Positions 9,368-18,105 of a stretch of DNA of 64,000 nucleotides are shown here, piece after piece. The position numbers and the translations under genes were made by a program. Location of the stretch: positions 62,001-126,000 of the forward strand of contig CAWBHA010000001.1 of NCBI GenBank assembly GCA_963788585.1, given 5' to 3'. The notes below the pieces were generated by a model. It did no database searches and had not been told where the DNA came from. It was given only the letters and a program-made list of their open reading frames with translations. Numbering within the stretch: the first letter of the stretch is position 1; each line of letters starts with the position of its first letter. The DNA is from Bog-473 sp963788585. GTDB taxonomy: Bacteria; Actinomycetota; Acidimicrobiia; Acidimicrobiales; RAAP-2.

Positions 9368-10279
9368 TCAGGCGAGGACCTTGCTCCGGAAGTTGCGGAG
9401 TCCCAGTGCGAGGAAGATGACGCCAAAGGCCACGATGGCGGGATAGATGATGTACAGGTGCATGTGCGCGGCGTCCGTGAACGCCGCGCGCATCCCATCG
9501 TTGATGTAGATGAGCGGGTTGACGAGGACGACGATCTGCAGCCAGTGGACCGATCCCACCTTGACCGACGCCAGGCGTGTCCATTGGTAGTACGTGCCGC
9601 CGAGGAACGTGATCGGCAGCACGATGAAGCCGAACATCAGGCCGAGGTTGCGCGGCTCGAACGACGTCCCCAGCAACAGGCCGAGGGACGCCATGCACAC
9701 GCACGACAGCGGCACGAGCGTGACGATGAGCAACCAGTGCAGGTGGATCTGGGCTTCGACTCCCGATGCATGCACCACGGAGGCGATCGGCAGCACGATC
9801 GCCGCGGAAATCAGTCCCTGCGCGGCCCCCGAGATGACCTTCGACATCGCGACGAGCCAGATCGGGCACGGCGCCTGCACGCGGTCCTCGATTTCGCGGG
9901 TGAAGCCGAACTCCTGCGCCAGCTGCATGGCGACGGCCTGGATGCCCTGGAACATGATCGACAGCCCGACCACGCCGGGAACCAGGACGGTGGCGAAGGC
10001 CGACTCGGCCCCCGGCACCCCGCTGGCGGCCCCGATGCCCTGACCGATCTTGGGGAACACGTAGAGGAACACGAAGCACAGGAGGAACGGCTGGACCAGG
10101 GTCCGCACCGTGAACTCGATCTTGTGCTTCCAGAGCACGACCATGTCGCGCAGGATGAGCGCGCCGAGGGAGTTCCAGCTGGCGGCGGAGGCCGAGCGCG
10201 TCGGCTGCAGGTCGACGCGGCGCGACCCGGGCGTCCCGAAGCTGGAGGCGGAGACAGCCTGTGTCGTCGTGGCTGCCAT
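9368..10279 (-). CDS. ABC-2 type permease, DrrB-like
   Basis: A 303-residue membrane protein with six hydrophobic segments, matching the ABC-2 drug or polymer exporter permeases (DrrB family). An amphipathic N-terminal region precedes the first helix at about residue 55, and the loop GFTREIEDRVQAPCPIWLVAMSK is characteristic of DrrB-type subunits. Its ATG shares one base with the stop of the ATPase gene (TGATG), so both subunits are made together. Substrates of DrrAB relatives are hydrophobic drugs or lipids; none can be assigned. Upstream regulation is probably by the PadR protein at 11314-11919. Confidence 0.88.
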   Translation of the reverse strand: MAATTTQAVSASSFGTPGSRRVDLQPTRSASAASWNSLGALILRDMVVLWKHKIEFTVRTLVQPFLLCFVFLYVFPKIGQGIGAASGVPGAESAFATVLVPGVVGLSIMFQGIQAVAMQLAQEFGFTREIEDRVQAPCPIWLVAMSKVISGAAQGLISAAIVLPIASVVHASGVEAQIHLHWLLIVTLVPLSCVCMASLGLLLGTSFEPRNLGLMFGFIVLPITFLGGTYYQWTRLASVKVGSVHWLQIVVLVNPLIYINDGMRAAFTDAAHMHLYIIYPAIVAFGVIFLALGLRNFRSKVLA

Positions 10280-11279
10280 CAGTCGCGCAGGTCCTTTCCG
10301 GTGAGTCCGATGAAGACGGTCTCGAGCGTGGGCTCTGCGACCGACAGGTCGGCCAGGGCGAAGCCGGCGGACTCCGCTGCCTCGACGACCCGGGGCACGA
10401 GGCGGTCGACACCCCCCGGACCTGCAACTCCACCCCGTCGGGGAGTGCCCGCGTGCGGGTCACCCCTTCCAGCCCAGCGCTGAACGCTTGGGCGAGTTGC
10501 TCCGCATCGCCGGCGGCCTTGACGGTGACGATCGTGTCGGCGCCCACGCTGCGCTTGAGCTCGGCCGGCGTGTCGAGTGCGAGGATGCGACCGTGGTCCA
10601 TGATGGCCACCCGATCACACAGCTTGTCGGCCTCTTCCATGTAGTGCGTGGTGAGCATGATCGTCTGGCCCTCGGCGTTGAGGCTCTCGAGGAGCTCCCA
10701 GAGCGCCAGACGGCCCTGAGGGTCGAGCCCCGCGGTGGGTTCGTCGAGGAAGAGGACGGCGGGCCGGTGGAAGATGGCGCGCGCCACCATCAGGCGCTGG
10801 GCCATGCCGCCCGAGAGTGCGTAGACGGACGCCTTGGCGAACCGGGACAGCTGGAACCTTTCCAAGAGGTCGTCCGCCGTCTGACGGGACTCCTTGGCCC
10901 CCATCCCGAACAGCCGTCCGTGGAAGTACAGGTTCTCCCACGGGGTGAGCTGGCGATCGAGCGTGTTCTGCTGTGACACGACGCCGATCAGCTGCTTCAC
11001 CAAAGTCGGATGCGCCAGCACGTCGATGCCTCCCACCGTGGCGCTGCCGCCGGTCGGGATCACCCGCGTCGTGAGCACCCCGACCGTGGTGGTCTTCCCG
11101 GCGCCGTTCGGCCCGAGGAGCCCGAACACCTCCCCGGTGTCGACGCTCAGGTTCAGCTCGTCGACGGCCCGGAAGTCGGTGCCGTGGTAGGTCTTGGTGA
11201 GGCCCACCGTTTCGATGATGGGCCGGGTGCCCGCGGGCGAAGCGCCGTCGGCCGCGCCTGTGGTGGTCGTCGTGGTCAT
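10279..11279 (-). CDS. ABC transporter ATP-binding protein, DrrA-like (frameshifted)
   Basis: The ATPase subunit starts at an ATG at 11279. It has Walker A GPNGAGKTT, a Q-loop (VVSQQNTLDRQLTPWEN), signature LSGGMAQRLMVA and Walker B VLFLDEPTAGLDP. The frame breaks in a six-C run near 10417-10422 (six G on the coding strand); one missing base restores VDRLVPRVVEAAESAG and then LETVFIGLTGKDLRD to the stop at 10279-10281. The rebuilt length is 333 residues, as in DrrA, and the end touches the permease start. Breakage in a homopolymer favours a sequencing deletion. A candidate -10 (TACTCT) lies 12 nt before the ATG. Confidence 0.87.
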
Positions 11280-11313
11280 GGCTCGGACAGCAGAGTACCG
11301 GGCCTTCGTCGGA

Positions 11314-11919
11314 TCAGTCCTCGGCGAGGATCTGGTACAGCTCCTTGCGCGCCCGCTGGACGATCGCGATGCCCCGCTCGATCTGTGCCTTCTCGCCGGC
11401 GCCGGCGAGCTGCTTGGCCGCGCTCATGAGCTGACCAATGCCGAGACGGAGGTTGCGCACGACGTCGTCCGCCTCGCCGGCAGTGTCCCAGGGCAGCGTG
11501 GCCTTCTCGGCCTCCGCCCGTCCCGCGTCCGTCAGGGCGTAGGTGCGGCTACCGTCGACCTCGGACGAGCGCACCAGGCCCTCGTCCTCGAGCATCTGCA
11601 GTTGCGGATACACGGAGCCGGGGCTCGGACGCCACAGCCCACCGCTCATCTCCTCCAGTCGCCGCATGACTTCATAGCCGTGGGCAGGCTCTTCGCGGAG
11701 GGACGCCAGAATCGCCGTGCGGGTCGCGCCGCGACGCATCCGTCGGCCTCCTGCCCAGCCCCCGCCGCCCCAACGCCCGCGCCGGCCCCGTCCCCCGAAG
11801 GAGTGCTCGTGGAGGTGGTCGTGGTCGTGCTCGTGGGGTCCGTGGTCATGCCCGTGGTGGTCGTGCTCATGGTCGTGATGCTCGTGGTCACGGTGCTCAT
11901 GGTCGTGAGTGTGTGCCAT
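11314..11919 (-). CDS. PadR-family regulator with histidine-rich N-terminus
   Basis: 201 residues. Residues 1-39 contain 19 histidines interleaved with Asp/Glu, followed by a Gly/Arg-rich linker. A PadR winged helix comes next (from about residue 58): ILASLREEPAHGYEVMRRLEE, then GSVYPQLQMLEDEGLV, then a C-terminal helical dimerisation region. PadR proteins repress efflux or detoxification genes and are released by ligands. The His-rich tail suggests binding of Ni, Zn, Co or Cu, which is an inference. AAGGAG lies 12 nt before the ATG, slightly long. The ABC exporter genes follow in the same direction after 34 bases, so they are the likely targets, together with padR itself through the palindrome at 11990-12019. 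Confidence 0.87.
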   Translation of the reverse strand: MAHTHDHEHRDHEHHDHEHDHHGHDHGPHEHDHDHLHEHSFGGRGRRGRWGGGGWAGGRRMRRGATRTAILASLREEPAHGYEVMRRLEEMSGGLWRPSPGSVYPQLQMLEDEGLVRSSEVDGSRTYALTDAGRAEAEKATLPWDTAGEADDVVRNLRLGIGQLMSAAKQLAGAGEKAQIERGIAIVQRARKELYQILAED

Positions 11920-11989
11920 ATGAGGTTCAGGCTCCTTCTGCGATCTCGGCGTCCCTCGCGGGGCCGCTCTGAGGTGAGTTGTTGTTATC

Positions 11990-12019
11990 TGAACTATAAC
12001 GATATATCGAGATAGTTCA
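11990..12019. promoter_or_regulatory. Palindromic operator upstream of padR
   Basis: A near-perfect 30-bp palindrome in AT-rich sequence within a very GC-rich region. Outer arms TGAACTAT (11990-11997) and ATAGTTCA (12012-12019) match perfectly, and the core CGATATATCG (12000-12009) is itself a palindrome; only the two 2-base joints differ, so 26 of 30 positions are symmetric. It begins 71 bases upstream of the padR start and probably overlaps its promoter. It is the natural binding-site candidate for the PadR dimer. Confidence 0.75.
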
Positions 12020-12157
12020 AGCGCGGACCCGTTCTTGGCGACCTGCGGGTTCGAAGAGAGATTGCATCGCCCATTGCAGGCGACGGTCCGCGGTGGCGGA
12101 CATGGGACGGCGGTCGGCGGGGGGGCAGGTACGTCGAGTCGGGGGGGGCGGGCGAAC
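12020..12157. other. G-rich intergenic region
   Basis: This stretch lies between the padR operator and the nitronate monooxygenase stop and includes G runs of seven and eight bases near 12117-12150. Their length makes them prone to sequencing errors. No gene is visible. Confidence 0.4.
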
Positions 12158-13124
12158 TCAGCGCAAGGTGGCGAGGCGATCGAGGACGGCCTCGGCCTCC
12201 GCAACGAAGAGCCGCACGAGCTCGGCCGCCGGAACCAGTTCGTCGATGGCGCCGACCCCTTGGCCGGCGGGGTAGCACTCCTTGTCGACGTCGACACCCT
12301 CGCTGAACGAATCGCCGCCGAGGTGCATGGCGCCGTTTCCGTAGGAGATGCGGAGCTGCTCAGGGAACTTCTTGAGCTCGTCGGGGTGCGCGTCGTAGTA
12401 GTCCGTGTAGGAGTTCCGTACGACACGCATCGTCTTGCCCGAGTAGGCACGGCTCACCGTCGTCTGGTCCTCCCGGCTGGCCAGGAGCGTGTCCTTGTAG
12501 CCGAGGACGCCGCGTGCCTCCGGTGTGGCGATGAAACGGGTGCCGACCCAGATGCCATCGGCACCGAGCGAGAGCGCAGCGGCGAGGCCCCGCCCGTCGA
12601 AGATGCCACCGGCGGCGACGACGGGCACACGGTCGCCGACGGCGTCGACGATTTGCGGAACGAGGGGGAGCGATGCGACCTGACCGGTATGCCCACCCGC
12701 CTCCGTGCCCTGGGCCACCACGAGATCACAGCCGGCATCCACCGCTCGAAGGGCGTGCTCCACCTTGCCGCACATGCTCACGACGACGAGGTCGTGCTGG
12801 TGGCAGAGCTCGACCACCTCGGTCGGCACGCCCAGCCCGGCCACGAACGCTGATGCACCGCCCTCGATCACCAGCTTGACCTGCTCGGTCATGCCGCCCG
12901 GCATGGCGGTGAGCAGGTCCACGCCGAAAGGCTTGTCGGTGGCGGCGCGGACGGCCGTCATCTCTGTCGACCATCTTCGCATCGCCCATGGTCGACGCGC
13001 CGAGGCATCCGAATCCGCCCGCATCGGAGACCGCCGCCGCCAACGCGGCATAGGACACACCTCCCATCCCGGCCAGCATGACGGGGTGCTCGATGTGGAG
13101 CAGTTCGGTGAGACGGGTTCGCAT
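12158..13124 (-). CDS. Nitronate monooxygenase / FabK-like FMN enzyme (frameshifted)
   Basis: The gene starts at the ATG at 13124 (AAGGAAGG upstream), giving RTRLTELLHIEHPVMLAGMG, the classic N-terminus of the 2-nitropropane dioxygenase/FabK TIM-barrel family. The frame breaks near 12963 in GTC GAC A GAG ATG; dropping one A restores EMTAVRAATDKPFGVDLL. The rest has the FMN phosphate-binding pattern: QGTEAGGHTG, AAGGIFDGRG and LGADGIWVGTRF. The rebuilt length is 321 residues, normal for the family. Members oxidise nitronates (for example propionate-3-nitronate) or reduce enoyl-ACP; sequence reading alone cannot separate these. It diverges from the MFS pump. Confidence 0.82.
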
Positions 13125-13358
13125 GGGAGGGGCCTTCCTTGCTTCGTCGGTGTCCCAGCGCCTGTGCGCAGCGGGCCACATCGGCCGCGGCGACCGTAGC
13201 GCGGGCACGGACATGGCCGACCGTCGACCGACTGTCCGGCGGTGGGTCGATGCCCGCCGCGCCGGGTCGGGCAGAGCTGGGCGGTGTTCGCCATGGTTGC
13301 AATTCCGAACAGCACGTTCCTACTCTGAATCGGTCGTGGCCGAGGTCGGGAGGTGGGT

Positions 13359-15464
13359 GTGAGCGTCGTCGCAGCGCCTCCCATGACCGAGAAGATCACC
13401 GGGCGCCGCCTGTGGCTGATCCTCGGCGCCCTGCTGCTCGGCATGCTGTTGGCGGCGCTCGACCAGACCATCGTCTCGACCGCGCTGCCCACCATCGTCG
13501 GGGACCTGCACGGCGGCTCGCACCTGGCCTGGGTGGTGACCGCCTACCTCCTCGCGTCGACGGTCTCGACGCCGTTGTGGGGAAAGCTGGGCGACCAGTA
13601 CGGGCGCAAGATCTTCTTCCAGGCCTCGATCGTGATCTTCGTCATCGGCTCCGCGCTGTCGGGGTTCAGCCAGACGATGACGGAGCTGATCCTTTTTCGG
13701 GCGCTCCAGGGTTTGGGCGGCGGGGGGTTGATGGTCGGCGCGCAGACCATCATCGGCGACGTCGTGTCGCCGCGCGACCGCGGGCGCTACATGGGCCTCT
13801 TCGGCGGGATGTTCGCCGTCGCTACGGTAATCGGCCCGCTCATCGGCGGGCTGTGCGTGACCTACCTGACGTGGCGATGGGTCTTCTACATCAACCTGCC
13901 GCTCGGCATCCTGGCGTTGTTCGTCACCGGCACGGTGCTCCCGGGCCACCTGCGCAGGGTGCACCACAGCATCGACTACGCAGGGACCGTCTTGCTCGCC
14001 GGCTCGGCGACCGCGCTGATCCTCTTCCTCAGCCTCGGGGGGATCTCGTGGGCGTGGGCCTCGCTCCCGAGCATCGCCACGGCAGCCGGGGGGGTCCTGC
14101 TGGCGATCGGCTTCGTCGTCATCGAGCGAACCGCGGCCGAACCGGTGATCCCGCTCCAGCTCTTCCGGGTACGGGTCTTCACGGCGGCCAGCGCCATCGG
14201 CTTCGTGATGGGGTTCGCCATGTTCGGCGCCCTGACCTTCCTGCCGCTCTTCATGCAGAACGTGAAGGGCGTCAGCCCGACCGTCTCGGGCCTGCGCATC
14301 CTGCCACTGATGCTGGGCATGCTCGCGGCGTCCATCACCTCGGGCCGACTGGTGACCCGCTGGGGCCGCTACAAGATCTTCCCGATCCTCGGCACCGCGC
14401 TCATGACCGTGGGCGCCTATCTGCTCTCGCTGATCGACGCGTCCACCAACACTTGGGTCCTCGCCTCCTACATGTTCGTCTTCGGCGTCGGCATGGGGTT
14501 GATCATGCAGGTGCTCGTCGTCGCGGTACAGAACGCCGTCTCGTACCAGGCCCTGGGCGTGGCCACGAGCAGCGCCACCTTCTTCCGCATGATCGGTGGG
14601 TCGTTCGGCACGGCGGTCTTCGGCGCCATTTACGCCATCGTCTTCAACCACACCATCGCGCCGACCCTGGCACGAGTGCCGACCACGTTGCTCAGGAACT
14701 TCAGTCCGCAGGCGCTCGACCCTGCGCTGCTCGACAAGCTCAAGTCCACCGCAGCCGGCCTGTTCTTCTATACCAAGTACGTCGACTCGGTGACCCACGC
14801 CGTGCAGGTCGTCTTCGAGGTGGCGATCCCGATCTGCTTCTTCTCCTTCCTGCTGAGCTTCCTGCTGCCCGAGGTGGCACTGCGCAAGACGGTGCAAACC
14901 GTCGACCAGGGCGAGATCCAGGGCGCGCCACAGACGCGGTCCTCGCTGGAGGAGATCCAGCTCGCGCTCGAGCGCCTGTCGTCGCGGGAGAACCGCGGCG
15001 AGCTCTACCGCACGCTGGCGACGCGAGCAGGCATCGACCTGCCGCCTCGCTCTGTCTGGCTGCTCTATCGGCTGGCGGAGAACCCCGCGACCACGGTCGC
15101 CGATCTCTCGGACCAGTTGAAAATCGACTCTGCCTTGATCGAGCCAGGGGTCGAGGGCCTGGTGGCGGCCGGGATGATCGAGGAGCGGCCGCGCGGGGCG
15201 GCGGTCGATCTGCACCTGACCCCCTCGGGCGATGCTGCGCTCGAGAAGCTGACCGAGGCGCGACGGAATGGCCTGACCGAGCTGCTCGAAGGTTGGGATC
15301 CCGAGGAGCATCCAGAGGTGATCGCGATGGTGAAGGACCTCGCGCACGCGCTCCTGGCCGACGACGAGCGACTGGTCGCCGATGCCATGCCGCACGTGCC
15401 GGCGGGGGCGGCTGCCGGAGCGGGAGCGGGAGCTGGAGCTGCGGCGGGTGCGGGCTCCGACTGA
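13359..15464 (+). CDS. DHA2-family MFS efflux pump with C-terminal MarR-like domain
   Basis: About 701 residues. Residues 1-510 form a 14-helix DHA2 (EmrB/QacA-type) drug:proton antiporter. Motif A appears as GKLGDQYGRKIFF, motif C as ATVIGPLIGGLCV, and helix 1 holds LLAALDQTIVSTALP. After the last helix comes a cytoplasmic domain of about 150 residues (LYRLAENPATTVADLSDQL to a wing-like segment) with the helix-turn-helix order of MarR regulators, then an Ala/Gly-rich tail. Starts at 13353 (GTG), 13359 (GTG) and 13383 (ATG) are possible; 13359 has GGGAGG at the right distance. The fused domain could sense substrate or bind DNA; neither is shown. Confidence 0.87.
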   Translation: MSVVAAPPMTEKITGRRLWLILGALLLGMLLAALDQTIVSTALPTIVGDLHGGSHLAWVVTAYLLASTVSTPLWGKLGDQYGRKIFFQASIVIFVIGSALSGFSQTMTELILFRALQGLGGGGLMVGAQTIIGDVVSPRDRGRYMGLFGGMFAVATVIGPLIGGLCVTYLTWRWVFYINLPLGILALFVTGTVLPGHLRRVHHSIDYAGTVLLAGSATALILFLSLGGISWAWASLPSIATAAGGVLLAIGFVVIERTAAEPVIPLQLFRVRVFTAASAIGFVMGFAMFGALTFLPLFMQNVKGVSPTVSGLRILPLMLGMLAASITSGRLVTRWGRYKIFPILGTALMTVGAYLLSLIDASTNTWVLASYMFVFGVGMGLIMQVLVVAVQNAVSYQALGVATSSATFFRMIGGSFGTAVFGAIYAIVFNHTIAPTLARVPTTLLRNFSPQALDPALLDKLKSTAAGLFFYTKYVDSVTHAVQVVFEVAIPICFFSFLLSFLLPEVALRKTVQTVDQGEIQGAPQTRSSLEEIQLALERLSSRENRGELYRTLATRAGIDLPPRSVWLLYRLAENPATTVADLSDQLKIDSALIEPGVEGLVAAGMIEERPRGAAVDLHLTPSGDAALEKLTEARRNGLTELLEGWDPEEHPEVIAMVKDLAHALLADDERLVADAMPHVPAGAAAGAGAGAGAAAGAGSD

Positions 15465-15528
15465 ACGGTTCGGTCGGCCGGGCTCGTTGGACCGGGCCGC
15501 GCGGATCGTTCGGTGTGCCGGGTGGGTG

Positions 15529-15580
15529 TGCGGGATGGCGCTGCGGGATGGCGTTCCTGGGTGGCGTTACGGGGTGGCAC
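15529..15580. repeat. Four imperfect 13-bp tandem repeats
   Basis: Four consecutive 13-base units related to TGCGGGATGGCGC (starting 15529, 15542, 15555 and 15568) lie between the convergent MFS and kinase genes; the last two overlap the kinase stop. They do not form an obvious terminator hairpin. A 12-base tandem duplication occurs at 17992-18015, on the other side of the kinase/GH4 block. Confidence 0.6.
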
Positions 15581-16626
15581 TCGAGGCGGACGCCGCATCG
15601 CCTGAAGTCGTCCCATCGCTCGTGGTGAGCGCGGCGCGGAGGGCGGCGAGCGTTCCTGGAGAGGCGCCGATGGCGTCGAGGCCGATGAGTGCGGCGCCGA
15701 GCACGGGTGGAGCGTCGAGACGGACCAGCTCGGCGTGTGGAGCCGCCGCAGAGATGCCTGCCGCGATCCGCCGATGGAAGGCTGCGTCGGTGGTGTCGAA
15801 GATGCCACCCCCGAGGACGACCTCGACGGCCTCGGCGTGGAGGTCGAGGCGGCGTGAGCGCGCCGCGGACGAAGGCCACGACTTCGTCGGCCAGGAAGTC
15901 CGCCGCTTCGCGAGCGAGTGGGTCGCCGTCGGCGGCCGCGTCGAGGAGGACCCGTGCCAGCTCGAAGAGCCGGTTGTAGGGGATGGCGCCCGTGTAGATG
16001 CCGGTCAGCACGGCCTCGGCGTCGGGCTCGCCGAGATACGCGGGAACCCGCTCGCTGAGCGAGGTCGGCGCCCCGCGTCCGTCGCCGGCCCGCAGCGCCA
16101 GGCCCAGCGCGCGCACGCCGAGCCACGCGCCGCCCGGCGCGAAGTCGCCGGAGAGCTCCGCCAGTGCCGGGAAGCGGACCGTCCTGCCGTCGGGGCCGAT
16201 GCCCGCACAGTTGACGCCGGTGCCGCAGACCACGCCGATGCCCCAGGCCGCCGTGGTCCCGGCCCGTGAGACGGCGAAGGTGTCGTTGCGCAGGACGCTG
16301 CGCTCCGTCCATCCCCTTCCTGTGATGGCAGGTGTCAGCTTCTCCTCGTCCACTGGGAGATCGATGCCCGCGAGGCAGTAGACGCCGATCGGGCAGACCG
16401 GACGGTCCACGGTCGGCGGGGGGAGCCCGGCATCCTGGGTGACCGCGACGACCGCTTCATTGAGCACGTCGAGCATGGCGTCGAGCCCGACGAGTTGGTG
16501 GTTGCTCGGTCCGACCCGTGCCCGACCGAGGACCGTACCGCCACGCGAGACGAGCACGGCGTCGGTCTTGGTGCTTCCCCCGTCGAACGCAAGAACGGCG
16601 ACCTCTTCGGGGGGTGGGCCGGGCAC
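15567..16626 (-). CDS. BadF/N-acetylglucosamine-kinase-type sugar kinase (frameshifted)
   Basis: The gene starts at a GTG at 16626 with no ribosome binding site but a -10-like TAACAT 6 nt upstream, so it is probably leaderless. The ASKHA-fold motifs are AFDGGSTKTDAVLV (phosphate 1), GIGVVCGTGVNCAGIG (phosphate 2) and, beyond the break, VEVVLGGGIFDTTDA with an adenosine-type motif. One extra C near 15845 (after CTC ACG) shifts the frame; removing it restores ALTRLDLHAEAVEV and carries the reading to a TAA at 15567-15569. The rebuilt length is 352 residues, as in N-acetylglucosamine kinases. Divergence from a GH4 gene suggests phosphorylation of a glucoside or amino sugar. Confidence 0.82.
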
Positions 16627-16649
16627 GGACGGATGTTACGTTGCGCTGC
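16627..16649. promoter_or_regulatory. Overlapping divergent leaderless promoters
   Basis: Only 23 bases separate the GTG starts of the kinase (minus strand) and the GH4 gene (plus strand). TACGTT at 16637-16642 ends 7 nt before the GH4 start. On the other strand TAACAT (16633-16638) ends 6 nt before the kinase start. Both fit the TANNNT form of actinobacterial leaderless promoters, neither gene has a ribosome binding site, and the two -10 boxes share two bases, so RNA polymerase could occupy only one at a time. The -35 regions would lie inside the opposite gene. Confidence 0.55.
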
Positions 16650-17981
16650 GTGGGCATTAAGGTGGCCGTCGCCGGTGGAGGGAGCACGTACACCCCCGAA
16701 TTGGTCGACAGTCTGTGCGACTTCGAGGATCGGATGGTCGTCGACGACCTCGTGCTCCTGGACCCGAGCGACCTGCGGCGCGAAGTGGTCGGTGGGCTCG
16801 CCGAGCGCATCTTGCGTGGACGCGGATGGGGCGGCAACTTCTGGACGACCGCCGACCCGCATGCTGCGCTCGACGGCGCCGACTTCGTCGTGGTCCAGCT
16901 GCGGATCGGCGGTCAAGCGGCGCGCCACGTCGACGAGACGCTTCCGGTGGGGTACGGCTGTCTCGGCCAGGAGACGGTCGGCGCCGGTGGGTTGGCCAAG
17001 GCACTGCGCACGGTGCCGGTCGTGCTCGGCCTCGCCGAGGAGATGGCGGACCGGGCCAACCGTGGCGCATGGCTCGTCGACTTCACGAACCCGGTCGGGA
17101 TCGTGACCCAGGCATTGCTCGACGAGGGACACCGCGCCGTCGGGCTGTGCAACGTGGCCATCTGGGCGCAACGCCGCCTCGGCCACTATCTCGGGGTCGA
17201 TCCCGACAACGTGGCCATCGAGCACGTCGGGCTCAACCATCTGACCTGGATCCGGTCGGCCCGGACGGGCGGTGGCGGACCCGGTGGTGCCGGTGGTGCC
17301 GGCGGTGCCGGAGGAGGGGGAGTGGACCGTCTCGCCGAGCTCTTCGAGCGCTTCGGACCCGAGCTGGAGCTCGAGAGTGGTGTGCCGATCGACGTGCTGC
17401 GGCTCCAGCACGCGTTGCCCTCGTACTACCTGCACTACTACTACGAGCACGACGCCGAGGTGGCCCAGCAGGCAGCTCCCGGTTACCGGTCCCGGGCCGA
17501 CGTGGTCGCCGAGCTGGAGACCACGCTCCTCGAGGAGTACCGCGATCCCGCGCTGGCGTCGAAGCCTGCCGCCTTGTCGTACCGGGGCGGGGCCTACTAC
17601 TCGCTGGCGGCGGTGCGGCTGATGGCATCGCTGCACGCCGGTACCGGTGACGTCCAGGTGGTCGACATGCACAACGCGGGTGCGATCCCTGGCTTGCCCG
17701 ACGATGCGGTGGTGGAGACGACTGCGATCGTCGACGCCGCCGGCGCCCACCCACTGCCGCAGCGTGCGCTGCCCCCCGACATGCTCGGCCTCGTGCAGCA
17801 CGCCAAGGCGTACGAGCGTCTCGCCGTGAAGGCGGCGTGCTCCGGGAGCCGCGACGACCTCGTCCGTGCCCTGTTGGCCAATCCTCTCGTCGGCCAGTAC
17901 CCATTGGCCTCGGAGCTGGCGGACGACTTGCTGTCGGCCAACCGGGAGTACCTTCCGCGCTTCTCTCCGTCGGGTTCGTGA
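16650..17981 (+). CDS. GH4 family 6-phospho-glycosidase
   Basis: A 443-residue protein with the GH4 N-terminus VAVAGGGSTYTPELV (NAD-binding Rossmann fold), the metal-binding Cys region LCNVAIWAQRRLG in place of the usual CNVP, and VGLNHLTW with the metal-ligand histidine. GH4 enzymes cleave 6-phospho-glucosides by an NAD- and manganese-dependent elimination mechanism; the sequence resembles the 6-phospho-beta-glucosidase branch. A Gly/Ala insert encoded by 9-bp repeats sits near residue 210-225. The start is the GTG at 16650, without a ribosome binding site but with a -10 box 7 nt upstream. The divergent sugar kinase could supply the phosphorylated substrate. Confidence 0.88.
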   Translation: MGIKVAVAGGGSTYTPELVDSLCDFEDRMVVDDLVLLDPSDLRREVVGGLAERILRGRGWGGNFWTTADPHAALDGADFVVVQLRIGGQAARHVDETLPVGYGCLGQETVGAGGLAKALRTVPVVLGLAEEMADRANRGAWLVDFTNPVGIVTQALLDEGHRAVGLCNVAIWAQRRLGHYLGVDPDNVAIEHVGLNHLTWIRSARTGGGGPGGAGGAGGAGGGGVDRLAELFERFGPELELESGVPIDVLRLQHALPSYYLHYYYEHDAEVAQQAAPGYRSRADVVAELETTLLEEYRDPALASKPAALSYRGGAYYSLAAVRLMASLHAGTGDVQVVDMHNAGAIPGLPDDAVVETTAIVDAAGAHPLPQRALPPDMLGLVQHAKAYERLAVKAACSGSRDDLVRALLANPLVGQYPLASELADDLLSANREYLPRFSPSGS

Positions 17982-18105
17982 GCCCAGGGCGCGGCTCGGC
18001 GGGCGGCTCGGCGGGCGGTGGAGTGACGGGCTCTGCTGTGCGGTGTGCCGGGAAGACTGGTCGGCGAGGAGTGACACCGTCCCCGATGACCGAGGCCCGC
18101 ATCGC

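Noticed and set aside
13320..15395. A 691-codon minus-strand frame opposite the MFS pump
   Set aside because: Shadow of the pump. Highly charged composition with no recognisable fold.
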